From the IMG/VR virus record IMGVR_UViG_3300020171_000101, positions 1-28,946 of that record: DNA of 28,946 nt; one strand, given 5' to 3'. The DNA is from a virus. The position numbers and the translations under genes are program-made. Below are positions 7,214 through 14,955 of this stretch, piece by piece. Position 1 is the first letter of the stretch. Each line of letters starts with the position of its first letter. The notes below the pieces were generated by a model. The model saw only the letters and a list, made by a program, of their open reading frames with translations. It did not search any database and had not been told where the DNA came from.

Positions 7214-8215
7214 TTATATCATACTATAATTAATACTCAAATATCCGTCTGGCGTAACCTTAATCGCTTCCGGCTTGACTTTCTGAACCTCTTGCGCGAT
7301 AAACCCTATCGTCGGATTTTTCTTGATTGTATCACTAACCCATTTTTTCCAATTCCAGGTATATATCTTTAACCCTTTATATCTCTTGCCAGTATCGGTG
7401 ATATTATCTTTTAACCGCATATCACTTAACATTGATGTCGTAGCCGCACCCGCTACTTGCGGCGCAACTTTCGACACTAACCCCATTAACTGCTCTAAGA
7501 AACTCGGATTATACGTTTGTTCCGGCGGTGTTTGTCCTAATATACTTGCCGCTTGCGCGCCATAACCCATCTTTTCAGCTAATTGCCTTTGTATATCCTG
7601 CATAGACATACCTTGTGAATATTGCTGTCCTGCGCGTTGTGTCTGCCCTAAATTACCTGCTTGCCCTAATATACTATTTAATTCATTGACGTCAAGCCCT
7701 TGCGCGGATAACTCTCTATCTAAATTCTTATACATCAAATCCGCGTCCATTGTGTTTTCCGCAATACGCTGTGATTCGTTTACATCACCAATAGCCGACA
7801 ATCCAGGCGTAGACGATACTAACCCAAGACGGTTATACATATCGTTAGTTGACACACGCTCTCTATCATAACTTTCCTGCATACTGGCTTTTGCGGCATC
7901 TGAATACTGTTTTGTTGCCGCAGAATAATCTTTAACATTTCCACCTGGACTATTTAATTTTCCTAGTATTGTGCTTTCTGCCGCTTTCTCTACTCCTGGT
8001 TGCTGAATATTAAACGCCGGATTCTGGCTGTATGAAGTAGACTTACCTAATCCTTCCATAGTTGTATCTTGCCATTTCTTGCGTAAGTCGGCGTAAGGGT
8101 CATATACGTCTGTCGAGCCTTTATCTTTCGCAAGTTTACTCCCTAATACCGTTCCCGCTACCGCTCCCCAAAATCCCCTCTGGTCTTTCAATATCTCCCA
8201 CAATAGTTTAAACAT
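7214..8215 (-). CDS. ejection/tail protein with prepilin-like leader and S74-type C-terminus
   Basis: The 333-aa protein starts after AAAGGAGAAAGATT. Residues 1-14, MFKLLWEILKDQRG, closely resemble an Flp/type IVb prepilin leader, and are followed by a hydrophobic Gly-rich stretch (FWGAVAGTVLG). The centre is Gln/Ser/Ala-rich and helical, as in podovirus DNA-ejection proteins. The C-terminal 65 residues (SDMRLKDNITDTGK, GLKIYTWNW, IGFIAQEVQKVKPEAI) match the peptidase S74 intramolecular chaperone, which normally self-cleaves after helping a trimer fold. The 100-nt gap upstream (8216-8316) holds only unconvincing short ORFs. Confidence 0.78.
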   Translation of the reverse strand: MFKLLWEILKDQRGFWGAVAGTVLGSKLAKDKGSTDVYDPYADLRKKWQDTTMEGLGKSTSYSQNPAFNIQQPGVEKAAESTILGKLNSPGGNVKDYSAATKQYSDAAKASMQESYDRERVSTNDMYNRLGLVSSTPGLSAIGDVNESQRIAENTMDADLMYKNLDRELSAQGLDVNELNSILGQAGNLGQTQRAGQQYSQGMSMQDIQRQLAEKMGYGAQAASILGQTPPEQTYNPSFLEQLMGLVSKVAPQVAGAATTSMLSDMRLKDNITDTGKRYKGLKIYTWNWKKWVSDTIKKNPTIGFIAQEVQKVKPEAIKVTPDGYLSINYSMI

Positions 8216-8316
8216 AATCTTTCTCCTTTATTAAATTTCGCCATCCTCGTTTTCTCTGATTCCCCTCGGATACGGAAACATAAATATCGCCCAGCATAAA
8301 TAGATAAAATAACATT

Positions 8317-9639
8317 TTAGTTTTTTAATGCTAATATTTCCTCGTCGGATAATCCCAATGCTTTTAATTTATTTTTAGCTGATAGAATATCCTGTTCTTT
8401 TTTAATTTTTTCCTGTTCAATCTGTTGTTGTTTTGTTTGTTGTTTTTGCAATTTATCATTTTTTTCTACCTGCGATAATTTTACTAACGTTCTAACTTTT
8501 ATATAATCAGGTATTGTTTCTACCATTTGTTTTATATGGTTCCCGCCGTCGTCTATAAACTTACCACTATGCAACGGTTGATAAATTTCTTCTTTAGACA
8601 TATCAGGTTTATATTCTTCATTAACTAAAGTAAGGATTGATTCTCCTGTGTCTTTACTCTCTTGTTTCAATGCCAAACAGGTTTCTTTATCAAGTAAAAC
8701 TATTTCTTGTTTGGTTTCATCATAAGAACCGAATGGATGTGGTAACTTATCAAAATCCCCACCATTCCCATACGCGGGATGATCAGGGGCTTGATATGCT
8801 CCAATTATCTCTTTTGTAGTTTTATCAATAAGCAGGAATATCCACATATCATCACCTGAAGCGGTTACATAGCGTTGTTGAGCATAAGAAGTTGCTGACC
8901 CTGCAGTTTTAGTAAAACTTATAGTAGTTAAATACCCGGCGCTTGCAGAACCATAAGCAATCTGGGCATTTGTTGAATCGCCAAGTGGAAGTTTAACTTG
9001 GGGATAAAATCCAAATTCTCCACCAGGTAACGCTATGGTGGCAGGAAAAGATGATGAACTTACCTCTCCCGCCGTTGTTTTGAGGGCAGTAGTATTTACT
9101 AAACCTGTCATCATAGTAGAAGTAATAAGTCCAGAAGCATTTAATACCACCACTCCATTGGCCGCATTGGCCGCCGCTGTTGCTCCTGTGCCGCCATTTC
9201 CGACTGGTAACGTTCCTGTAACCTTCGCTGTCAAGTCTATTGAACCAGCAAGCATAGCATTTGTTATACCCAATGCTTTAACATTCAATCCTCCTGCCGC
9301 GCGCTCTATTGAACTATTGTCTACTTTTACCCTTAATCCACCGTCAGTTATTTCTAAAGCAGGGGTAGTGTCGGAAACGTCCACATAAAGGCTTCCGTCG
9401 GTATGCTGAACTAAACCGTAGCTTGTCCGTACCACATCAGAAGAAATTTTCGCGGCGGTTACCGCATCGTCGGCAATATTCGTGGATTCGATTGCGCCAT
9501 TTAATACAGCCTCGATTTCGGTTGCTCTATTATTTGTAGCGCTGGCCGTTATCAGAGTATTCGCAGTTACTCTCGTAATAGCGAGTGTGCCGCCCTTTTC
9601 GTCTAAAAATATTGCCGTAAACAATTTTAAGAAATTCAT
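8317..9639 (-). CDS. tail fibre protein with prepilin-like leader
   Basis: The preferred start, at 9639, gives MNFLKLFTAIFLDEKG and has AGGAGG 5 nt upstream. The frame is open 22 codons further, to an ATG at 9705 that overlaps the previous stop (TAATG) but has only a weak ribosome-binding site. The N-terminus resembles a prepilin leader ending DEKG. Next come fibre-like repeats (NIADDAVTAAKIS, GGLRVKVDNSSI, TGTLPVGNGGTGATAAANA), typical of trimeric phage fibres. A globular region follows (DMWIFLLIDKTTKEIIGAY), then a long Gln/Lys/Glu coiled coil at the C-terminus. It is about 440 aa and probably a side or central fibre. Receptor specificity cannot be read from it. Confidence 0.72.
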   Translation of the reverse strand: MNFLKLFTAIFLDEKGGTLAITRVTANTLITASATNNRATEIEAVLNGAIESTNIADDAVTAAKISSDVVRTSYGLVQHTDGSLYVDVSDTTPALEITDGGLRVKVDNSSIERAAGGLNVKALGITNAMLAGSIDLTAKVTGTLPVGNGGTGATAAANAANGVVVLNASGLITSTMMTGLVNTTALKTTAGEVSSSSFPATIALPGGEFGFYPQVKLPLGDSTNAQIAYGSASAGYLTTISFTKTAGSATSYAQQRYVTASGDDMWIFLLIDKTTKEIIGAYQAPDHPAYGNGGDFDKLPHPFGSYDETKQEIVLLDKETCLALKQESKDTGESILTLVNEEYKPDMSKEEIYQPLHSGKFIDDGGNHIKQMVETIPDYIKVRTLVKLSQVEKNDKLQKQQTKQQQIEQEKIKKEQDILSAKNKLKALGLSDEEILALKN

Positions 9640-9704
9640 ACCGCCTCCTATTTTTCCATATCGTGGCACATAAGGTCTTTTTCCGTTTATATCAAATAAT
9701 TCCA

Positions 9705-10169
9705 TTAAGAACTCTTTTCATAAAAGAACTGTCCTCTTGCATATTTAGTTCCTGAATTTGTCCACGCTGTCGGAGATAGTTGTTTAGTATCTCGGTAAAC
9801 AGTTACTGTAGACGAAGAAGCAGGTAACCAAGCCATTCCGATTACCCCTTCAACGCCGTTGTCAACCACATCGCAAAGATTCAATGTTGCTACGATTGTT
9901 CCTGCATTTGCATAAGGAAGAGTGAATGTAGTGATAGTCGCATTGCTCGTCCCGTCAAGCCAAAAAGCAACGAATACTGTCTTTCCTATTTTTTTAATAT
10001 AAATTTCTTTTATGCTAAAACTTGCCCAACCTACTATAGTTGATTGAGCAGAATAATCCGTCCATACTCCTTCAATATCTAAAACATCCGCTATCTCAGA
10101 GATAGTAGATTGAAGTTTTAAAATATCATTAGGAGTTTTTAAATCTCTTAAATTTAAGGTAATCTGCAT
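9705..10169 (-). CDS. 154-aa fibre/receptor-binding-like beta protein
   Basis: The N-terminus has a short helix (PNDILKLQSTISEIADVLDIEG). It is followed by a beta-rich domain: WTDYSAQSTIVGWASFS, YIKKIGKTVFVAFWLDGTSN and TITTFTLPYANAG. The alternating hydrophobic-polar strands with GKTVFV..F.L.G resemble the tip domains of phage tail fibres and baseplate proteins. It lies between the Zn-ribbon protein and the larger fibre, and its stop overlaps a possible fibre start, which supports co-assembly. No enzyme motif is present. Confidence 0.6.
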   Translation of the reverse strand: MQITLNLRDLKTPNDILKLQSTISEIADVLDIEGVWTDYSAQSTIVGWASFSIKEIYIKKIGKTVFVAFWLDGTSNATITTFTLPYANAGTIVATLNLCDVVDNGVEGVIGMAWLPASSSTVTVYRDTKQLSPTAWTNSGTKYARGQFFYEKSS

Positions 10170-10478
10170 TTATTCTAACCCCTCTTTAGTATTAGAATGT
10201 TTAACTATCTTTAAATGAGACGCTGTTTTTACAAACCAATTTAAAGTTGCCTGAATTTCCAAGCCCCAATTATTCTTCTGCCGTTCCATAATATCATCAA
10301 GCTGTTCTTGCGTAATTGTAGCAAGACAATCTGAACATATTGCAAATTGCGCCCGGCTTCCATCAGAAAACTTCACCCAAAACTCTAACCCATTATTTAT
10401 AAAAGATGTTTTTTTATCGTCCATTATTTTCTTATTACAAACAGGGCAAATCCCTCTAACTAATATTTCGTTTGTCAT
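10170..10478 (-). CDS. 102-aa zinc-ribbon-like phage protein
   Basis: CPVCNKK near the N-terminus (CxxC at about residues 11-14) pairs with a second CSDC (about 48-51), giving a four-cysteine zinc site. The strand-rich part between them (FWVKFSDGSRAQFAIC) recalls small cargo proteins found in phage tail modules. The C-terminal half is helical and Gln/Asn-rich. The gene nearly abuts both neighbours, one coding the nozzle-like protein and the other a fibre-like protein. The function is unknown. Confidence 0.65.
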   Translation of the reverse strand: MTNEILVRGICPVCNKKIMDDKKTSFINNGLEFWVKFSDGSRAQFAICSDCLATITQEQLDDIMERQKNNWGLEIQATLNWFVKTASHLKIVKHSNTKEGLE

Positions 10479-10479
10479 A

Positions 10480-12024
10480 TTATTCCTTTACCCTAATTCC
10501 TTGCTGCAACGCCTTACTGAGCAAAGAATAATTATATAATAACCAGCTCTTATCTAACCCCGTAGTCCCCATTCTGACCTGTATAGTTTTTCCCATTCTG
10601 CGTATTTCTCTTGTTGTGTCCATATCTGATTCAGAAGAAAAATAATCTTCATCAAACTTCGCCACATCAAACAACGATTGATACCCTAACCCTGCAAGTA
10701 AATTCTGGCTAATGTTTTTTTCTGTGCCGCTGTTTCCATCACAAACTATCTGAATGTTTAAATTCCAATCACCTGTTCTTGATAAGTTTAAATTTATGTT
10801 TTCATACTTTTTTTCTATTGTAGGCACTCCGTGAGAAATCCTTTTGGATACATAAGTCGGGCTGGATGCTGCGCCATCATCATTTGTGCCGGTATCGTTT
10901 TTATACACTTTGCCTGTATACCCGCCATGATAAAGCCACGCTTTCCCGGATACGTTCATTTCTGAAAAACAGTTTGCGCCGATTGAATAAATAAACCAGG
11001 GATATTGCGGCTTCCCCCATTTATCGGCATACGGTCTTGACCAGTCCATTACAAGCGTTCTGTCGTTAGTTGTAGCGCCGGTGGTATGGCTAAAACTGCA
11101 CCAATACTGGTTTCTGCCGTGTAATAAGCCTGATACCGCGTATTTAAGCCTTGAATTTACCCCTTCTTTAACGTAATTCTTGATATTATCTCCACACGGC
11201 GCAACATTATCGCCATTAACCATATAGAAATTAAAGTCTGGAGCTAAGAATATTACCCTGCCGTCAGGAGTTTCTTTCATTACCTGAAAGTTTACCGGCC
11301 CAATCTTTGAGGGTATCCGATATTTTTTGTATAAAGGAGTTGTTCCCCTATACTGCAGCCTAAACAACGCCCATTCTTTGCCAACAATCATATCATCGCC
11401 TTGTTTACACGCGCCGGTAAGTTTGCCCATATCTTCATCGAAGTTGATAAACGATACATACGAACTGTCAATATCGCCTAATGTCGTGCAATAATACAAT
11501 AGACGTGGGTCAACAACCGAATGTAACCAACCATACCTTTGCCATTCCAAACCCCAATCCGCGGTTACAGAAGTCGCAAAAGTCGTAGCTGAACCTGAAC
11601 CAGCCCACGTTCTGGGCAAGTCGTCATCACAAGTTATCATCACGGTTTCATCAAGAGTAAAGAATGTAAACCGTTTGTTTATTCCTTTAGTGGTAGTTAA
11701 TCCTGTAAGAATATTCTGATAAGCGTTTCCAGTATAATTATAAAGTTTTCCATCAGAACCACCGCCGATATAGTAAGAAGCGGCTGAACCTAACGCTAAC
11801 TTATCGTATTGATAAAACCCACACCACGCCGTAGCTGAACCTATGGAAGCGGTAGTTAATGCGGTAAATCCGGGACGAGATGAAATTGCGCCTTGGGGAT
11901 CAGAAAAGATATCTAAACTGGCAGCGTCCCATTCTCCATTATTTATGTTCTCGGAGGAATCTTTCGCATTGACTCCTAAAAAGTTGTCCGCCAGGAGTAG
12001 AGGTTCATATTCTCTAGTTATCAT
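10480..12024 (-). CDS. tail nozzle/stabilisation-like beta-propeller protein
   Basis: This 514-aa protein has repeated blade-like segments with W/Y-rich strands: SSRPGFTALT, YYIGGGSDGKLYNYTGNAYQNI, FTLDETVMITCDDDLPRTW, GRVIFLAPDFNFYMVNGDNVAP and ASPTYVSKRISHG. This is the character of the podovirus tail nozzle or tube proteins (P22 gp10, T7 gp12 type). The start has GAGGT about 10 nt upstream. It follows the 237-aa adaptor-like gene directly, matching the usual adaptor-then-nozzle order. I infer a role in closing the connector and extending the tail; no catalytic residues are visible. Confidence 0.7.
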   Translation of the reverse strand: MITREYEPLLLADNFLGVNAKDSSENINNGEWDAASLDIFSDPQGAISSRPGFTALTTASIGSATAWCGFYQYDKLALGSAASYYIGGGSDGKLYNYTGNAYQNILTGLTTTKGINKRFTFFTLDETVMITCDDDLPRTWAGSGSATTFATSVTADWGLEWQRYGWLHSVVDPRLLYYCTTLGDIDSSYVSFINFDEDMGKLTGACKQGDDMIVGKEWALFRLQYRGTTPLYKKYRIPSKIGPVNFQVMKETPDGRVIFLAPDFNFYMVNGDNVAPCGDNIKNYVKEGVNSRLKYAVSGLLHGRNQYWCSFSHTTGATTNDRTLVMDWSRPYADKWGKPQYPWFIYSIGANCFSEMNVSGKAWLYHGGYTGKVYKNDTGTNDDGAASSPTYVSKRISHGVPTIEKKYENINLNLSRTGDWNLNIQIVCDGNSGTEKNISQNLLAGLGYQSLFDVAKFDEDYFSSESDMDTTREIRRMGKTIQVRMGTTGLDKSWLLYNYSLLSKALQQGIRVKE

Positions 12025-12030
12025 ATTTTT

Positions 12031-12744
12031 TTACCTCGAATAATCATTCCGTTTTGGACTAATGCCTAAATAAGCAGGGTCAATAACAACCCGTTTTTTC
12101 TGTAATGGTTTCTTTAATGCTGCCAAGATTATCCCTAGAATTGAACCTTTAGGGTCGTTAGAGTTCCACCAATCAGTTTTGGCTATCATATAATTGCCGG
12201 TATCTCCTTGCTGAATGAACCGCGCCATACTCACAAAATGAGTAAATGCTGGATAATATTCTTTAGTTATTACAGTTTCACTACTTGCGCTAGTCAAGTC
12301 TACCCACTGCGTTTCAATTTCCATTTCTATTGTGTAAGTGTTATCTGGTAAACAGTTAAACGCTACTTCCCAATACCCTGATTCAATGCGCGTAACGCAA
12401 AACTCGTAAGGTCTGCCGGTATTATCTTCTGGATTTACCCATTCTTTAGATTCACCTATACTAACTTCGTTTAAAGGATACCTATTTGTCCCGTCCACAA
12501 GGCACGCTGCCACAACTTTTTTATATGTTGCCGGTAGATAAGCAGCCCCTGAATACTTATACGCGCTTGCGGTAATGCTGAATGATATATCACTACGTAA
12601 GAACGGCCAGGGAGCTAACATACAAAACTGCGGGCCTTGCTCGTTGATTAAACGATTTACTTTAATTGCCGCGTCTGAAGATTCATCCCCTGTTTTTTCT
12701 ACCACAGATGAGCAAAGTGATGCCCTAGTAATTCCTAATCCCAT
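12031..12744 (-). CDS. tail adaptor-like protein (237 aa)
   Basis: It starts MGLGITRASLCSSVVEKTGD after AAGGGGTGAAAT. A helical N-terminus (SDAAIKVNRLINEQGPQFCM) is followed by a mixed region with LPATYKKVVAACLVDGTNRYPL, and a helical C-terminal segment (YYPAFTHFVSMARFIQQ). This layout and length are typical of podovirus head-tail adaptor or tail tubular A proteins, which sit between the portal and nozzle. The neighbouring nozzle-like gene supports the call. I do not see a sequence signature that proves the family. Confidence 0.6.
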   Translation of the reverse strand: MGLGITRASLCSSVVEKTGDESSDAAIKVNRLINEQGPQFCMLAPWPFLRSDISFSITASAYKYSGAAYLPATYKKVVAACLVDGTNRYPLNEVSIGESKEWVNPEDNTGRPYEFCVTRIESGYWEVAFNCLPDNTYTIEMEIETQWVDLTSASSETVITKEYYPAFTHFVSMARFIQQGDTGNYMIAKTDWWNSNDPKGSILGIILAALKKPLQKKRVVIDPAYLGISPKRNDYSR

Positions 12745-12747
12745 ATT

Positions 12748-13128
12748 TCACCCCTTAATTTTCTGAACAGCTAACTCTAACGCTACATTTATCAAACTAT
12801 CCCCGGCTTCAATCCCTTTTTTAAACGCATAATCCTTAATCTCTGCAAACGCTTGTTTACGTTTATCCTCGTTTTTTAAATCGGTATTCTGCGCTTTAGT
12901 TACTGCAGCAAGCGCAATTTCCTTTAAAGCGCCTATGATAATCTGTTTAGCAATAGGCAGCGCCTCCGCTAAAAAAGACTTAAACACCGCTACAAATTTA
13001 TTGAACAACCCTTGAAAAAATGTTTTTATACTCATATTATTATTATCCTCTCTATTTTTGCCTTCCGGCCAGGGAATTGTTACCTTGAAACTTATCCCCT
13101 TTTTCCAATACTCTTTCCACAAATTCAT
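12748..13128 (-). CDS. 126-aa amphipathic/membrane-active small protein
   Basis: Two starts are plausible. An ATG at 13128 overlaps the upstream stop (TTATGA). An ATG at 13035 (MSIKTFFQGLFNKFVAVFKS) has GAGAGGAT upstream. The shorter form begins with a hydrophobic/basic helix (FVAVFKSFLAEALPIAKQIIIGALKEIALAAV), followed by a charged helix and a final hydrophobic one (DSLINVALELAVQKIKG). Such proteins often act at membranes. Its place beside two other small membrane proteins suggests a lysis or ejection role. The evidence is compositional only. Confidence 0.5.
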   Translation of the reverse strand: MNLWKEYWKKGISFKVTIPWPEGKNREDNNNMSIKTFFQGLFNKFVAVFKSFLAEALPIAKQIIIGALKEIALAAVTKAQNTDLKNEDKRKQAFAEIKDYAFKKGIEAGDSLINVALELAVQKIKG

Positions 13129-13448
13129 AACTTTGCTGTTGCTTTATTTACAATAAACGTTGTATCTTTCGCAACCTTGAAATCAGGCAACTTCTGCGCT
13201 ATTTTATCCGCTACAATACTTACAATCCAACGGGTAAGAAAATTAAGTTTAATCCTGTTCTGTAACTCTAAAATATGGATTGCCTTCATTAAAATAGCTT
13301 TCCTGTCAGATTTGTCTATAAGGTTATCTTTTGCTCTAGCCTCAATCTCTACCACAAGAGGCTCAATGATTTTAGAAAAACCATCAATCCATTTCTTAAC
13401 TAACCACCACGCCGCAAGAACAGCCGGTATTATCGTTTCATATTTCAT
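13125..13448 (-). CDS. 107-aa small membrane protein, holin-like
   Basis: The start follows GGAGGAATT. An N-terminal hydrophobic segment (IIPAVLAAWWLVKKWIDGF) forms one likely membrane helix. The rest is charged and helical (IIEPLVVEIEARAKDNLIDKSDRKAIL). Size and topology fit a phage holin or accessory lysis protein, but no family signature is seen and no endolysin is obvious nearby. The 96-nt gap upstream (13449-13544) has a short open frame, possibly from a GTG, encoding KLTVWGIWRRLITTLYDL, which I do not annotate separately. Confidence 0.5.
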   Translation of the reverse strand: MKYETIIPAVLAAWWLVKKWIDGFSKIIEPLVVEIEARAKDNLIDKSDRKAILMKAIHILELQNRIKLNFLTRWIVSIVADKIAQKLPDFKVAKDTTFIVNKATAKL

Positions 13449-13544
13449 AATTCCTCCGTCAAGTCATACAAAGTAGTTATTAACCTGCGCCAAATACCCC
13501 AAACAGTTAATTTCACCTGCCCGAAGAAATCTTTGTAACCGTAT

Positions 13545-13772
13545 TTATATATTCAGTTTTACCATTTGTGGAAACTGTTTAGCGTGTTCTTTAAGATCTT
13601 GGTTAATACACCATAACACCTCTTTCTCGGCCTGTAGCCAATCTGATAAATGGTCTCCAGGGATATTCCACTGCATCCGAGCTTCGTACATATCCTGCGC
13701 CCGCTCTCGTATTTCCTGTCTTATTTCTTCAGTGATTTCCATTAACATTATATTTGTATTATTTATACCCAT
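13545..13772 (-). CDS. DUF2934-like small protein (75 aa)
   Basis: The core ITEEIRQEIRERAQDMYEAR followed by GDHLSDWLQAEKEVL matches the DUF2934 pattern (I..RAY.ly...G...dHW.qAe.el) found in many bacteria and phages. The function of that family is not established. The ATG at 13772 has AAGGATTA just upstream and overlaps the 3' end of the remnant gene copy by 14 nt. This implies it was originally overlapped with the 108-aa membrane gene before the HNH insertion. Confidence 0.6.
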   Translation of the reverse strand: MGINNTNIMLMEITEEIRQEIRERAQDMYEARMQWNIPGDHLSDWLQAEKEVLWCINQDLKEHAKQFPQMVKLNI

Positions 13773-13866
13773 TAATCCTTAACAATACTTGTCCTTGTTC
13801 TGTTAAATTTTCTATCATTTTTGCGTGTTCAGAACGGACAAAGATTGACATTTGTTCTTCTCTATG
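13759..13866 (-). pseudogene. duplicated 3' end of the 108-aa membrane/coiled-coil gene
   Basis: Read on the minus strand this stretch encodes REEQMSIFVRSEHAKMIENL then TEQGQVLLRINGYK and a stop. The intact neighbour ends IREEHEKMMNCLDEQ then TRVLVQINGYKA. The two align without gaps over about 33 residues, with the identical INGYK end, but differ at about half the positions. The copy has no N-terminal part; a TAA interrupts the frame at 13875. It lies on the far side of the HNH gene from the intact copy, so it looks like the original gene end displaced by the insertion. Confidence 0.75.
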
Positions 13867-13873
13867 ATATACT
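13845..13873 (+). promoter_or_regulatory. sigma70-type promoter of the HNH gene
   Basis: TTGACA (13845-13850), 17-bp spacer, TATACT (13868-13873). The start would be near 13880, just before AAAGGAGAT and the ATG at 13895. It overlaps the displaced gene end, so the HNH gene can be expressed against the surrounding minus-strand transcription. Confidence 0.65.
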
Positions 13874-13894
13874 TAAAACAAAAGGAGATATAAA

Positions 13895-14422
13895 ATGATT
13901 AAAAAATGTCTCATCTGCAAAAAAAGTTTTTATATTAGACCTTGTTATATTAGATATAATAGGGGCAAATTTTGTTCTCGAAAATGTTTCGGGAAATCTG
14001 GAAATTCTCATTGGGAAAAAAATCTTATCCTTTATAAAAAAGGTCATCTTCCATGGAATACTGATAAAAAAGTTAAACAAACTTCTGGCGAAAAACATTG
14101 GAACTGGAATGGGGGAAAATATATATCTACATCTGGTTATGTTTATATCCTTAAACCTAATCATCCTTTTGCCAAAAAGAATGGTTATATTGCTGAACAT
14201 CGTCTTGTTGTGGAAAAGAGGATTGGCCGTTATCTTCAACCAACCGAACGAGTCCATCATATTAATGGCATTAAGGATGATAATAAGTCGCAAAATCTTA
14301 AATTGTTTCCTAATGATGGCGCTCATTATAAATTTCATCATCCTAAACCTCCCCTTAATACTGGAAGAACTCGTTTTAAAAAAGGGCAAATACCTTGGAA
14401 TAAAAATCTTCATGCTTTATAA
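13895..14422 (+). CDS. HNH homing endonuclease with NUMOD3-like motifs
   Basis: This is the only plus-strand gene in the window. Residues 5-31 hold four cysteines (C5, C8, C27, C31) forming a zinc finger. The HNH core is at about 98-150: GYIAEHRLVVEKRIGRYL, then ERVHHINGIKDDNKSQNLKL and AHYKFHH, with His121-His122, Asn130, Asn134 and a C-terminal His. Two NUMOD3-like DNA-binding motifs flank it (YKKGHLPWN at about 47-55 and FKKGQIPWNK at about 161-170). It has a good Shine-Dalgarno (AAAGGAGAT). Its 3' end overlaps tail-to-tail with the 108-aa gene by 13 nt. Homologues cut phage DNA at or near their own insertion site and spread by repair of the break. Confidence 0.9.
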   Translation: MIKKCLICKKSFYIRPCYIRYNRGKFCSRKCFGKSGNSHWEKNLILYKKGHLPWNTDKKVKQTSGEKHWNWNGGKYISTSGYVYILKPNHPFAKKNGYIAEHRLVVEKRIGRYLQPTERVHHINGIKDDNKSQNLKLFPNDGAHYKFHHPKPPLNTGRTRFKKGQIPWNKNLHAL

Positions 14423-14736
14423 CCGTTAATCTGAACAAGAACCCTGGTCTGTTCATCTAAGCAATTCATCATTTTTTCGTGCTCCTCTCTTATATGCTGG
14501 CCGCGTTCATCCGCTTTCTCATCGTGCTTCTCTATGCTGTTGGATATTTTGATAAGGGTATCACTTTGAGTTTTTAACGTGCATAACCAAACGGTTCTTT
14601 CTTCACTCTGTTGTTTTTGGATATCTTTAACAAATGACATTACCCAAATTAATATTTTCCATAGGAGAAAAAACAATATCCCAATGACTAAACCTATTAT
14701 TCCGTACTCGCCGAATTTATTAATAAAAGTGTCCAT
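14410..14736 (-). CDS. 108-aa single-TM, coiled-coil protein (holin/spanin-like)
   Basis: Residues about 10-38 (YGIIGLVIGILFFLLWKILI) form one membrane helix, with a short N-terminus outside. The rest is a charged helix likely to coil (QSDTLIKISNSIEKHDEKAD, EEHEKMMNCLDEQ). The topology recalls BhlA-type holins or inner-membrane spanins, but this is not proven. Its last ~33 residues are matched by a diverged copy beyond the HNH gene. I infer that the present 3' end arrived with the HNH gene by homologous repair. No clear Shine-Dalgarno is seen. Confidence 0.6.
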   Translation of the reverse strand: MDTFINKFGEYGIIGLVIGILFFLLWKILIWVMSFVKDIQKQQSEERTVWLCTLKTQSDTLIKISNSIEKHDEKADERGQHIREEHEKMMNCLDEQTRVLVQINGYKA

Positions 14737-14738
14737 AG

Positions 14739-14943
14739 TTAATTTATAAGAAACATTCTTCTTCTAGTTTCTTCTCCTGCCGCTTTAAACAAATCATATA
14801 TTGACGGCATTTTAATCATCTGATACGGTGCTATATACAGAGATTGGATTTCAGAGGGGGAAACTGCCTGTTTGAATGTCTGTCTGTTCTCATATATTAT
14901 TCTCCGTCAGTAAATCACTAAAATTCTTTTTCTTGGTGTCCAT
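14739..14943 (-). pseudogene. small gene apparently split by a frameshift
   Basis: An ATG at 14943 opens MDTKKKNFSDLLTENNI and stops at TGA (14890). The +1 frame is open across that point and continues protein-like: YENRQTFKQAVSPSEIQS, LYIAPYQMIKMPSIYDLF, KAAGEETRRRMFLIN, stop at 14739. That second frame has no good start until an internal ATG. A single-base indel, or a +1 shift at AAT-ATA-TGA, would join them into one protein of about 67 aa. No strong ribosome-binding site is seen. It could also be non-coding. Confidence 0.35.
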
Positions 14944-14955
14944 TTAGTTTAATTC

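Noticed and set aside
13862-14413. 183-aa open frame on the minus strand opposite the HNH gene
   Set aside because: It is the complement of a well-supported HNH endonuclease; hydrophobic, Ile/Met/Phe-rich translation typical of an antisense shadow.
13759-14736. group I intron carrying the HNH gene
   Set aside because: The HNH gene is opposite in strand to the interrupted region, the adjoining gene is complete with its own stop, and a duplicated gene end explains the structure without splicing; I did not see intron core elements, though I could not run a covariance search.
12748-14736. complete lysis cassette including an endolysin
   Set aside because: Small membrane proteins are present, but no lysozyme, amidase or transglycosylase motif could be found in these genes, so a full cassette is not claimed.
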